In this document: piece by piece, positions 46,101 to 57,886 of the stretch
Numbering within the stretch: position 1 is the first letter of the stretch
Layout of the letters: each line of letters begins with the position of its first letter
DNA from: Otatea glauca
Taxonomy: Eukaryota; Streptophyta; Magnoliopsida; Poales; Poaceae
NCBI GenBank assembly: GCA_036346275.1
Contig: CM070722.1
Location: forward strand, 63,401,524 to 63,465,523
Length of the DNA stretch: 64,000 bases
Direction: 5' to 3'
Made by a program: the position numbers and the translations under genes
Notes under the pieces: generated by a model
The model's input: only the letters and a program-made list of their open reading frames with translations
Database searches by the model: none
Told to the model about the DNA's origin: nothing

Positions 46101-48919
46101 AGGGTAGTAGGGTGAGGTAGAAGAAGTGGTCTTCGTAGAGAGAGCTCTGGTAGCTCGCGAGAAAACGTCCTAACCAAGCCAGTGTGATGTCCTTGTGCCC
46201 CAACCTAGAATCATCATCGACCCTTACCTGTGTTTGATCTTACCTCAAGAAGTCAAGAAACCAGTAGATCCCAACCAAAAAAGCTCAAAATCAAAGAAGC
46301 ATAAAAATCCTTTCTACAGAGCTAGGGTTAGCTCATGAACCCATAGAAGGCTTCGGCTAGGAGGTAGCCGCAGTAGAGAGGGGAGTGCTAGCCGCAGTGA
46401 GGGAGAGGAGTAGCTCGGCTAGTGCTTAGCTGAGTGGAGAAATAGAGGAGGGAGCTCATCTCCAGTCAGTAGAAGAGGGAGGAGGAACCGAGAATATTAG
46501 CCGAGCAGTGAGTGGAGTCGGCACCAGAGAGGAGAAGTGAGGAGGTAATAGTAGAGACCGGCAGGAGTGAGTCCAGAGAAGTAGTAGCTTGCGGTAGAAC
46601 TGAGAGGAAGAGGAGAGCAGCCGAGTGTATCGGCCAGAGGAGCAGAGAAGTAAGGCATTCGGCTAGAGCAGCCAGTCGAATGGGTAGGGGTGAGGGCAAG
46701 TGAGTGAGTCCAGAGAAGTAAGAAAGGAGAAGGAGCCAGAGCAAGGGAGAAGTAAAGAAAAGGCAGTAAAGAAATAAAATGAGAAAAAGGGAAAGAAGAG
46801 AAAAGAGAAGAGAAAATGGAAGAAAAGTTGGAAATTGGAGGATTACCTACATGCATTTCATCAATAGCATTAGTAATGGCATTAAGTGCATAAAAGAATA
46901 TAAAGTAGCAGTATAGTGCATGTCATATAAAAATGAATATCAATTTCATTAAAAGATAAAACTGCTTAATTGGAGATGTTGGATATCGCCACCCATATTT
47001 AATCAATTGTCATAGATTAATGTAGTATAATTTTCAGGACCAGAACAGAACCCCTCGGTCAGCCAGAGTAGGGTTCACAAAACCGAAACCGCGAAAAATC
47101 GCAAAAACCGCAAAAATCGCTTGAAAACGTCAGAAACCGAAGAGTTAAGAGATAAAAAAATTTTTAAAAAATAAAAAAAGTAGAAAAACGTTCGGTTTTC
47201 AACGAAAAACCATGGTTTTTGGCAAAAAAACCGCTCTGTTTTCGTGATTTACTGCGGTTTTTTTGCGAAAACCAGCCGACCAATTGAATGTAAAAAAAAC
47301 GGTTTTCGAACGGCTTTCGAGCGGTTTTCAACGTATAATTTTTTTTCTTCAAAATTTTCATTTTTTTCAAATTAGACCGGTTTACCGAGCGGTTTTTAAT
47401 CTCGAGCCGGCGCGGTACGATCGAAAACCGTGAAAACCAAGCGATTTTCAACGATTTTGTTAACCCTGAGCCAGAGCCCTTTTTCGAGCGAAGCAGAACG
47501 TTTCGAGTATATTCTAGGCAAGCATCCTTTGATCATATTTTATTAAATGCTTTGCTGCTTTTATGAATTACTTATTCCGTCACTGCATTGAAAATTATAT
47601 TTTCAAATTGAAAATGTGAAATTGGAGGTGTTGGGTTAAATGGATGGATAGATTGGCAGGTGAATGGTTAATGAATGGTTAGATTGGTGGGTGAGTTGTT
47701 ATGTGTAGCTAATGTGTTGGGTGTGTTAAACTAGGTGGGTAGAGGACATCGATGAGAAGGGAAATCACCGGTGGAGATTGGTGGGTGAGTTGTTATGTGT
47801 AGCTAATGTGTTGGCGTGTGTTAAATTGGGTGGGTAAAGAATGCCGATGAGAAGGGAAATCGCCGGTGGGGTCCTCTACATAGGCTAGCATATAAGTTTC
47901 AATCAACTAATATTGGGCAATGAGCTGTAAAATTAGTACCAATCATGGTGTGTGAAATCGGTCAGAAAAGATTGTCCTATGATGGTATTAGATTCTCCAC
48001 AATAGGTAAGAAATTAGAGTTGATCTGGAAAATACTGGTATGACCCAGGAGGATTGTGAAAGAAATGGGTTGGGGACGGTATATTTAAAGTCCGGTGGGT
48101 GCTGCTGGATTAAGCCAAGGTACAACTGTATTTGTAGTGTAGGGTAGCTTGGGGAGGTGTATCACATACTCAGTGCAGGGTGGAGAACTAATACCAGATT
48201 AGTGATAAACATTCTGGGGCATCTCTTGTGGGTGTTACTGTGGGTAAAGTGGTACAAATCTGTGCAGAGTAAATTTTGAATTCAAGCCAGTCTCTTGGAT
48301 TGGAGACTATAGAAAGTTTAGGCTATCTCATATACAATATTAGTAGTGTCTTTCACAAATTTAAAATTTTGCGACCTTTAAAACAAAAATATATTTCTTA
48401 CAAAGGTATTGTGGGATGGGAAGAGTTGTTAGCGGAGCTAAATAGGAATTTGGGTTAATTGGGAAATTCATATTCTGCATTCATTATTATTGCTTGCTGA
48501 GTACTTAGTAATCACCCTTGCTTAAATCCCCCCTTGCTTAGAAGGTGAGTCCCATGGGCAATCCTCTGAGGCCTGGGTGGAGGACTGTGCGCAGGAGCAG
48601 GACCTTCCGGAGGACGACTACTACTCTACTATCAGGAGGAGTAGTACTAGTAGGTCGTATTTCCACGCTAGCTGATCGTCAGGAGTTAGGAGGTTATTAT
48701 TGTCTTTTGTTGTAATAGTTCTTATGTAAAGGTAAGGTATGCATAATAGCTTGCGTGGCTAATTGGATGTAATAAATATTTTCATTATTAGTCTCTAATT
48801 ATTGTTTGCTGCAATACTCTGAAAATGGTATAATAACTAATAAAGCATCGGGATGTCCAATATTTTGCTAGCTACTGTACCGATATCCACTTAATTAGCC
48901 CCTAGGTGATGGCAGTGTG
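43140..48919. repeat. Repeat-filled part of FBPase intron 1
   Basis: AT-rich intron to about 43570, a (TA)n(GA)n microsatellite at about 44157-44186, then long LTR-like non-coding DNA. 48150-48560 shares phrases with 53300-54170 (GTGGGTAAAG...TGCAGAGT; TCACCCTTGCTTA), so it is part of a second, related long LTR. 47040-47465 is low-complexity GGTTTTCGA/AAAACCG sequence. Open frames at 45120-46065 and 46466-46856 are composition artefacts. Start and end of this host LTR are not firmly placed. Confidence 0.5.
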
Positions 48920-48924
48920 ACGGT

Positions 48925-51900
48925 TGTAACATCCCAAAAAATGCAATAAAATGAAAATGAATATTTTAAATTTGAATATGTTTATTTCTGAGTTTTCTTG
49001 GCATTATCTGTTTTTATTGGAATTTCATGGATTTTTGTATTGAAGGAAAATCAATCAAAAGAGAATTTGAAAAGGGAAATGGTAAAATGGTAAACATAAA
49101 GAGTTAGAAAAATTTACCATGGAACCCTATGCATGCTGGTAACTCAGTAAAGTTAACATGTAAAAATTTTATGCACACAAAAATAAATAAATGAAGGGAA
49201 GGACAATACTTTTTGACTAGAAACAGTAGAAGTCAAGTTACTAGAAAATCTTCAAAAATTTTTATGGAGCTATAAAAATTACCATAACACCCTCAGAGTA
49301 TAATGTATCTCTGGTAAAAATTTTAGGAATTTATCATGTAATTTAGACCCTCTAAAAATTCAAAAACAGAGGCATTGAAAATCTGAAAATTTTCATGTCA
49401 GAATTTGTATAAAATAATTACCCAATATTTTGACTTTAAATTTTTATAGAGAAATAAATAATCCAATCAAAACTATTACAAAAAGTTTGAAAAATAAATA
49501 ATAATGTTTTCACCTTTAATTAAATCAAAATCCGAAATCAAAATTCTGAGCAGTGCACAGTGTCAGAATTTTAATTAATTAAAAATGCGGTATTTTAATC
49601 CCAAAATTTTACTGGAAGCTAAACACTTCCATTAGACCATGTTCAAAAAGTTTCGAAATTGTTCAACGTGGTTAATAGCCGTTTTCACATCCAGCACTGG
49701 AGCCATTCTGCATTCCTGTTCTTTGGGGACACCTCCTCATTCTAGAGTCTTCCTTCACGGCAGTGCTCAAGGCCAGCCATTTGAGTCGATCTCACAGCCA
49801 AGCCAGAGCATTCTCACGCCATCAGCTAGAAGAGGGAGGCAGGAGCAAGTGAAGAGCATTCTCACGCCAAAGCCAGCCAATTAAATCCTTCCCACACCAA
49901 AGCTTAGGCCTTCATCTCTTCCATTCACTCAAGCCTCATCCAGAGAAACGAGTATTCAGAGGAGAGCAAGGAAGTCAGCCATCCAAAGCCCAGAAGCTGG
50001 AGTTTCATTTTTCTTGCCATTGTCGCCGCAAACAAGAAGAGGGGAGAGGTGGAAGATCAAGCAATTCGGTGAGTCATTCTCAAATTACTCGCAGCCGAAG
50101 CATCCTTGAGCATCCTTGAACCCATCTCGCCCATCGATTTCAGCTTTTCCCCGCCGGAACGTCGCCACCGCACGCGCCTTCTTCCTCAAAGCCGACGCTC
50201 GGTGGTGGAGCTCATCAGCCAACCAGGAACCTTGCCAATAGGTAAAATGGAACCTCTCATGCTCCTGGATGCTTAATTCGCTACCGATTCGGATCGAGAT
50301 TTACTCATTTTTCTCCCCGATGAGTCACCATTAGCTCCGCCGCTGGCCCACGGTGGCAGCCCGCTCCGGTCATCTCCGGAGGTGATCGACCCCACCATCA
50401 GATGCGCAATGGTCTGCTGAAGCTCACCGTGCCCTCGCCTTCGCCGGAACCCCGCCGGACCACCGTCGCCGCCGCACCCTAGCCGCCTCCCCTGTTTTCA
50501 CTCACTGGCGCTGCGGGGTCCTTATGTCAATGACGCAAGATGGAGTCAGTGCAATCGGTAAAATGCGCCTCTCTGTGTCGAAAGCGTATTTTCGTTTTTC
50601 CCTGATTTAGTATACCCGAGTTAATTCAATTAGCCATAACTTTTGCATTATAACTCCAAAATTTGCGAAACGAATTTATATATTCATGTAAAATCAGATA
50701 CCATCAGAATATGTAATAATATTTTGAAAATCTTCAATGGGTGAATTCGAAATTCAAATTTGATTAAAAGGCCTAAAAATATGCTTTGTATAAAAATTCT
50801 GCAAATAAACTTAGAATTGAATGAAATCAATTTTGATGGAATCCTTATGCTTCCAGAAGTTCAAATATATAAAAATATTTAGACTTCATTTATGTTTGAG
50901 CTACTTTCTATTAAAGGATACATTCAATGCACTAAAAACTCAAATATATGTAACTTATATAAAATAAATCCAAATAAGATGAAATTAGTTTCTAAATTTG
51001 AATTAAGCCATAAGGATTTGGAATATGTAACAGAATTTAGATGATCACTGCAGTCCAAATTATTTCAAGCAAGTTTGTTTAAAGCCCCTTTTATGTAACA
51101 TATAGTAGATATGCAAATTATAGCTCCTAAAATCATGAAATTGTTCTCACATGTCCCTGAGACTGTAAATGTTCCATTTCTGCAAAAATATTCAAGATTG
51201 AATTCAGTTTTATTAAAAAGTAAGAGCATAAGAAGCTTCTCTTGTATTGAAAATTTAATAGTTGATATATGGATCAAATGAATTCGATTAATCACCAAAT
51301 CAATTTTATTATACTCCTGACATCACAAGGATCTCAGATGTGTAAAAATATTTAAGGTTTACCATAGAAAACAATAAATGTTTAGTAGTTGAAATTTGAA
51401 TACTTGTATAATCCAAATAGTCATAACTTTCTCATACTAACTTCAAATTTGACAAAACTAAATCCTATAACCTTGAAAAATAATGCCCTTGCTGATTGTC
51501 CAAAAATATCTTATGATTGTGCTAATCTGAACTAAGTCCATATTAGACCCGATCACTTATATGGAAAACATTTCGGATAACAGCCAAATATCGAGAAACC
51601 AGTTTCAAAACAATTCTAGGGTCATTCCCTGTTTATGCCTGAAAAATGGGTAGATTATATTATAGGGTGTAATCGGAAACTTATATTGAAAACTGAACCT
51701 TTATCGTGTAGTTTATAAAAACACTTAAGCCTTTTCAGAAACTTGTAAAGTATCTTGTCCAAATGAAAAGAATTATGAAAACAGCATAGAAATGCTCTAT
51801 AAAGTTCGTACTACTATATTCTAAAAGAAGCATTTCATTTTACTATGGTTTGCATATAAAATGAACTAGCAACATAACCCTAAATATTATGTTTTCTAAA

Positions 51901-54492
51901 TAAATGAAACACTTAAGCATTTTTAGCAGCCTGTAGAACATCTCTTCTAAATGCTAATATTATGAACAGCAGTTCAGAAATGATATTTAGGATATAGACT
52001 ATCATATTCTCGAAAAATATTTTGTTTATAGCTTAATATTCATCTGAATCCAGCTAGTGCTATAACCCTAAGTGATAATTGTTCACTACACTTCTAATCC
52101 AATTCCTTATAACGTAAGCCTTATTATCATATAAGCTTTTTCAACAATGAATAGAATGTCTCATCTAAACACTAAAATTTATGAAATCAGCTTAGAAATG
52201 TTCTTCGAAGTATATGCTATCCAATTCCGAAGAAATAATCTTATTTCACTATGTTTTGCATATAAATCCTAGTAGCCAAATAACCCTAAGTTTCATGGTT
52301 CATGAACTTCATAATATGAATAAGCAACATGGCATTAATGATGAAATCCATAGTTAATATATTTGTATCATCAGAACCTTCTTAAAAACCATGAATCAAC
52401 CTAGTATCCTAGCTTAACAAATCAAACATATTTGAAATCACTTTTATGCAAAGTCAATTAAAAATTTAGTGCTATTCAAATTTAGTGCTATTCATTTATA
52501 GCTTTGAGCATAATGACTAATCTTTTAAATTCTATTAATCTAAATAATTTTAGCATATATAATTCGAAGTTATAAATACAAGAATTCATAATTTTAGCCT
52601 CTTGAAATCGTAAGTCAAGATTAGATAATCTATAGAAGAAACCATGTTTCGCTCATCATAAAAGCCATTAATTATATGAATGTGTATTTACCTAAATCAT
52701 GAGGTCTTGAAATCTTATAATTCAAATCCTAAAGCATTCCTGTTTTCTGCAATTAATCTTTATTTGGTTTTCTGTCTGTTTTCTTTTTACCCTTATTAAA
52801 GTTAGCTTTTGCTATATTTTTCCGATTGATCGACGTGTAGAATTCGACGTTCCTTCCTCCATCGTCGCCTCTGTCAGCCGTGGCCTCGTCTTCGTCGTAA
52901 GCAATATTTAAGCAAGGCAAGCACCCTCCTTTGACCATCTTGATCCCAGTATTTAATTTGCATTGTGTTTATTAAAATGTTTCATGCATGCGTTTACTTT
53001 CTGTAAATTCGCTATTTTGTGGTACTGGTAGTTATACCTGTTGTCTCGTGAAACCTCCTTGATAAGTATGGACATGTGAACCTTGATAACTATAGATTAA
53101 GTTTAGACATTATTTAATGTTATCATGGGTATATGCGATTACTTTTATTCATGCTTAGCCATGCTTTTAGAACTAATGAGGATGATGATCAGATCAAAAC
53201 TTGTTTCTTAAGAAATGGAAAATGTTGTAATTGTAGCTGTTGGCTATGGGTATTTTGATTAAAAATCCAAAATAAAACTATGGTTTTGATGCGGGCGATT
53301 ATTGGCAATAGCTGGAGGTGCAGAGGGATTTGCACGTAGTGTAGGGTGGAGTATCGCCCGTGTCGGATTAAGGACCGAACTCAGTGTTGTATGATCCAAG
53401 ATAATCCGTACAACCACAAGTGTTGTTATGGGGCTTCCTTAAACCAATTAAGTTATCTAGTTTAACTTTGCACTTTGGTAGGCCGAAGTAGTACGGGCCC
53501 TCCCTTCGGGGTTTGCTCTATAGGGTGCCCACACCGAGGTGTTGGGAACAACACTTACCAATATAACGGTGTACGCCATGTCTATGGGAAGTTCCAACAT
53601 TTCTATGCTCTGAGTTCTTCCATCATAGCATGGGTTTTATCGTCCCGGTGCTGGTGCAAAGTTAAATTAGATAATGTAAAGGTTTTCGTCATGAACATTC
53701 TGGCCACACGCCAAAGGTGCGTGAAACATGCGGCAAAAAGAAAAGGTCATTACTTGTGGGTAAAGTTGTACACCTCTGCAGAGTGTAAATCTAATCGATT
53801 AGCCGTCCCCTCAGTCATGGGAAACTTGGTGAACTTGCACTAGTTAAATGTTTAATTTTCTAAAATGGGTTGTGGTTTGGAACCTGTTTAGCAGCTTTTG
53901 TTTCATGTCAAAGGATCAACATTGTTGGATTCCATTTCTGGATTATTCGATGCTCACGAAGGGTTGTGAGTATTAATTATGCTTTACTTATTTCATATCA
54001 GTCAACTTGCTTTTACAAATTCTGTTTGCAAATAACTTAATTTTACAATGTCAATTCTGCTTTATGCAAATTAACTGTAGTAGCCTCCTTTGAAATGGCC
54101 TGCATATATTATAGGTTTGCTCAAGTCTTGCGGAGTACGAAAGTACTCACCCTTGCTTATATGTTGTTTTTAGGTGGTTAAGTTAGCAAAGCTTCGAAGT
54201 TCCTCTTTCATCGCAGGTTGCGGGTTTATCTTCGACGTGTTCTTTCTAGAGTTTATGCCTTGTCAGTTGCCTGCGGGTTTGGATGGGCACACTGAAGGAT
54301 TTTGCTTCTTTTACTGCTGTAATCTCTAAGTTGTAAGTTTGCTTTGTATATTTGCTTCCACTTATTAATTTTGTTGTATGGTTGTGATTCCAATTGTCGT
54401 GTATGTGCGTACTAGCTACTGATCATGGGACTAGTACGGAATGCACATTAGATTTCTATTTTTGCATTTATGTAAAAATGGGGGTCGTCACA
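48925..54492 (+). repeat. Giant (5.57-kb) gypsy-type solo LTR with target duplication
   Basis: Begins TGTAACATCCCAAAA and ends GGGGGTCGTCACA (TG...CA), flanked by ACGGT at 48920-48924 and 54493-54497. I see no second copy of the 5' terminus, no primer-binding site and no gag or pol in between, so it reads as one 5,568-bp solo LTR. The 3' third carries GGGTAAAGTTGTACACCTCTGCAG-like sequence and TACTCACCCTTGCTTA, which I associate with long-LTR Ty3/gypsy families of grasses (family name uncertain). It sits inside related LTR sequence, so insertion was nested. Confidence 0.8.
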
Positions 54493-54584
54493 ACGGTCGT
54501 ACCTGGGATTAATTGGGCGAGTCGCCACATGACGCCTCCTATGCCTTAGCCTGCCGGCCTCGTCTGGCCCCACATATGTAAGAT

Positions 54585-54870
54585 TACTTACTCTATCAAA
54601 GACTTCTAAGCTAAGACAGGAAAATATGGCATTTCTGGCTTGAGCATCATACTGCATATTTTGAATCTCACCAGGAGTGGGTTCACCATATACAGATTGC
54701 CCTTCAGGCATGACACGAGGAGGCAAAGGCTTCTCTGTAACCCTCCACACATCATACCCGACAGCTTCTAAATAGCATCTCATCCTAATTTTTCAATAAG
54801 CATAATTTGTGCCATCAAAAACAGGTACTCTACCAATACTAACAGTTGCGGATCCATTTCCCTCGGCCAT
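54585..54870 (-). mobile_element. Copia gag N-terminus, truncated
   Basis: From ATG at 54870 the minus strand reads MAEGNGSATVSIGRVPVFDG, TNYAY, a TGA in place of the usual Trp, then KIRMRCYLEAVGYDVWRVTE ... NAIFSCLSLEVFDRVSNLT. This is the copia gag start (FDGTNYxxWKxRMxxYL). It breaks off at about 54585, where LTR-like sequence begins. Dead by nonsense and truncation. Confidence 0.8.
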
Positions 54871-54907
54871 TACCAAAACTAGTTAAGCTTAAACAAGGTA
54901 AAACTTA

Positions 54908-54919
54908 GCTCTGATACCA
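54908..54919 (-). promoter_or_regulatory. Copia primer-binding site (initiator tRNA-Met)
   Basis: On minus, TGGTATCAGAGC lies two bases inside the LTR end at 54922 and just upstream of the gag ATG, as expected for copia elements. Confidence 0.9.
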
Positions 54920-54921
54920 CT

Positions 54922-56967
54922 TGAAGGATCGAGTTAGCCTAGAGGGGGGTGAATAGGCAACTTTAACAAGTTCTGAGTTCTTTAAACAACTTACAAAAAT
55001 GAACAGAGAGCAACTCATAGCAAAGTATAAAATAGATTTAAAGCAAATAATGATAACAGCGAAAGCAATAAACGAAATGACACAAGAGAGACAAAGATTT
55101 ATCCCGTGGTTCAGAGCCGCAGTCCTAATCCACGTTGAAGCACTTCTTTCGAAGTTCTGCTTCTCCAAAGCTAGTCGCAGTAGCTCTGGTGATCACTCAG
55201 GTAACTCTTTCACTACTCCAGTGAGGTGAGTTCCAAACCTCTCACAACCACAGTGGCCTTCCACAAACACTTTTGGACAGGTCGCAATGTATACTTCCTC
55301 CAAGCTGTCTAGGATCACTAAGATCCTAGAGTAATAAACTTTGCACAAGTTCTGTCTCTTGGTTCACTTTTGCAATTCACACAACTAGACACTGGTTTGG
55401 AGTTAACACACTTAGAGATGTATGAGAATTTTGGTGTAAAAATGAAGCACAGACTCCTTTTTCAGAATGAGAGCTATGTATAAAATACCAAAGTGTTAGG
55501 AGTTCATCTATATATTTGGTAGATGGCTCAGGAAATGCTTATATAGCCATTTTGAGTGAATATAGCCGTTACACCTGCTACAGTAGCCATTGGACGTGTC
55601 AGATGTCAGAAATACTAGAAATATACACGTACAACGGACCAAGTAACAGTGCCTAGCGATACTGGACATGTGTATGACGGACCAAATTTGAGCTTTCATG
55701 ACGGACCAAAAAATTTGGTCCGCTGTACATGGGTTTTTCATAGAGATTGGTCCGCCACACAACTGAAGAAGATACATGTATGTCGGACCAAATATTTGGT
55801 CCGCCATACATAGACTTTACAAGAGTTTGGTCTGTGCATAGAGACCTATGTACGTCGGACCAAAAATTTGGTCCGTCATACATGGACTTTTCAAGAGTTT
55901 GGTCTGTGCATAGATACCTATGTACGTCGGACCAAAAATTTGGTTCGTCATACATGGACTTTTCAAGAGTTATGTGCCACAGACCTTTTTCAATAGAGAT
56001 GAGTTTTATCCAAGCGTTTTATTTCAGCAACGGACTGGAAAATATAAGCACCAATGTTTGGTCCGTTGTCTATGTAAAAATTCTTTTGAAGATAAAGGAT
56101 ATTCATATAAGGTTTTAATAAATTAGACTTCAAAGTTTGGTGCCACAGACCTTTTTCAACAGAGATAAGTTTTATCCAAGCGTTTTACTTCAACAACGGA
56201 CTGGAAAATATAAGCACGAATGTTTGGTCCGTTGTCTATGTAAAAATTCTTTTGAAGATAAAGGATATTCATATAAGGTTTTAATAAATAAGACTTCAAA
56301 GTTTGGTCCGGCCAAAGGCTTATAAACTGAATGAGTGCGGGACCAAAATATTTGATCCGCTGTAGATGGGAAACGGAGAACATTTTGGTCTGTCACAGAG
56401 CAGAGACTTTTATATGTATGCCGGACCAAAGATTTTGGTCCGTCATACATACCCTTGGCTATCAGATGATTTTAAAGGAGGTTTTTACCAAGGATGGAAT
56501 AATGAGAAGACAATAGATTTGATCCGATAATCAGATATTTGATGGGTTTCAAAGTTTGACCAAGGAATCTCATTTGACTTCCAAGGATATGCTGAGAGTG
56601 CAACGGACTGAAGAAGTGGATATCAGAAATTTGGTCCGTTGTACACTAAGTATGACCTAAAAAAGGACTAAGTGTCTTTTGCTCCGAGAAATCTAGTTTT
56701 GTCTTTGTCTTATGATCCAATTCACTAGCTTGTGCAAAGTCTCCCTTTAGACAACAGAAAAAGAGAAAAACAATCCTAGCCTTTTGACTTGAATCATCTC
56801 CCAAGTCATAAACTAGAACTGAGCACCTTAATCTTGTTCGTCCAACTTGCTTCATCTTTGAATCCAGCATATGTTCTTCAAAATTTTGAGTATTATTAAC
56901 TTGGTCATTAATACCAAAATTATAGGAAAACGCAATAATAAAATTTGAGTGGGCCTAGATGCTATCA
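54922..56967 (-). repeat. 5' LTR of the copia (Sirevirus-like) element
   Basis: In plus view the LTR starts TGAAGGATCGAG next to the primer-binding site and ends AGATGCTATCA (TG...CA), 2,046 bp. The minus-strand 5' start TGATAGCATCTAGGCCCACT is close to the usual copia/Sirevirus LTR start. It contains palindromic repeats at 55702-56442 and a 166-bp tandem duplication. The 3' half of the element is gone, so no target duplication can be checked. Confidence 0.8.
55702..56442. repeat. Palindromic repeat array in the copia LTR
   Basis: Six near-perfect palindromes of the form CGGACCAAAnnTTTGGTCCG lie at 55702-55722, 55784-55803 (perfect 20-bp palindrome), 55856-55875, 55928-55947, 56338-56360 and 56422-56442. 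The second, third and fourth are spaced exactly 72 bp apart as a tandem repeat. Extra half-sites (TTTGGTCTGTG, TTTGGTCCGTTG) lie between. A separate 166-bp tandem duplication occupies 55975-56140 and 56141-56306. Confidence 0.9.
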
Positions 56968-56999
56968 CATGTCCCTTCCTCCTCTCCTACACAAAAAAT

Positions 57000-57365
57000 T
57001 TAAAATAGAAAATTTTAACTTAAAATTTTAAATAGAAAGTTTCAACTCGAAAAATATTCAACTAAAAATTTTCAAATCGAAAAATTTTAACTCAAAAAAA
57101 TCTCAACTCGGAAAGTTTCAACTCGAAAATTTTTAAATAAAAAATTTCTAGTTAGAAAGTTTCGATTCGAAAAAATTCAAATTAGAAGGTTTCAACTCAA
57201 AAATTTAAAAATAGAAAATTTCAACTTGAAAAGTTTCACCTCAAAAAATTTAAATAAAAAAACTGAAATTAGAAAGTTTCAACTCAAAAAAATTCAAATC
57301 GAAAAGTTTTAACTTTGAAAACTTTCAATTCAAAAGTTTTGATTCAAAAACTTTCAAAAGTAGTT
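57000..57365. repeat. A-rich degenerate tandem repeat
   Basis: Units resembling AAAGTTTCAACTCGAAAAAT, about 20 bp long with variable spacing, repeat more than a dozen times between the copia LTR and FBPase exon 1. Confidence 0.6.
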
Positions 57366-57886
57366 AAAAATACTTCTTATCTAAAAACTTTGAGGGAAAT
57401 ATGAAAACAAAAACTATTTTGAGTTTGAGGGGAAGGGAATGGGGGATGAAAAAGGGGAAGAAGGGGATCGCGCCAAGTGTCGTGACAATAAAGCCATTGA
57501 GGGCGAGGGAAGTGGGGAAAGAAGAAGGCGTTATCAGTTATCATAACAAGAGAGCGTCCTCGTATTAGAGATTCCTATTTTTATGTGGCATAATTCACAT
57601 GAAAAACACATAAACATGCGAGAACCAAAATTCAAAATCAATAACTCACGAAAAGCACCAACAATTCGTCGAGCGGCTTGGGCACGTCTCGCTCGGCAGC
57701 CATTGCGTCACCACCTGCCTTCATCCACGACAGCTTAGCATTGCCAGGTGACACTACGAGCACGGCGATGCGCTTGCACGCGCCTTGGATGTAGGCGACG
57801 AGGATGGCGAGTTCGTCGACCATGCTAGGCTGGCCCATGTACTCGAGCAGGGCAGAAGGCGACGCCACCATTGCTGGTGCAGCCAT

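Larger units (their letters stand above)
42089..57886 (-). pseudogene. Chloroplast FBPase isozyme-2-like gene, split and damaged
   Basis: Exon 1 at 57886-57650 encodes MAAPAMVASP..., LVAYIQGACKRIAVLV and SPGNAKL...PKPLDEL. The next exon is at 43139-42725 (EIILSSLQSSGKVAVMVSEE, VVVTDPLDGSRNIEV, LVAAGYVLYSSATIFCISF) and the last at 42450-42089 (RYVCSLVADFHRTLINGGVA, NPRDHLRLVYEANPL, KVNPGYEV). These match plant fructose-1,6-bisphosphatase 2, a chloroplast sugar-phosphate phosphatase. Lesions: a one-base loss near 42970 and a one-base gain near 42895 put about 27 codons out of frame, and the shadow frame reads TGTVFGIYNRLVELDHLP, the expected sequence. The last exon lacks about 19 codons between SVNDA and GKGQHPKRY. 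An extra codon sits in LPLFFLGS. The exon 1-2 junction is abnormal. The first intron is about 14.5 kb of retroelements. Probably a pseudogene. Confidence 0.85.

Noticed and set aside
53475..53843. 122-codon ORF in the long solo LTR
   Set aside because: Falls in a segment that is typically non-coding LTR sequence in grass gypsy families and lacks recognisable domains.
55702..56442. Regularly spaced palindromes resembling a CRISPR array
   Set aside because: Eukaryotic nuclear DNA, inside a defined copia LTR; spacers are tandem copies, not unique.
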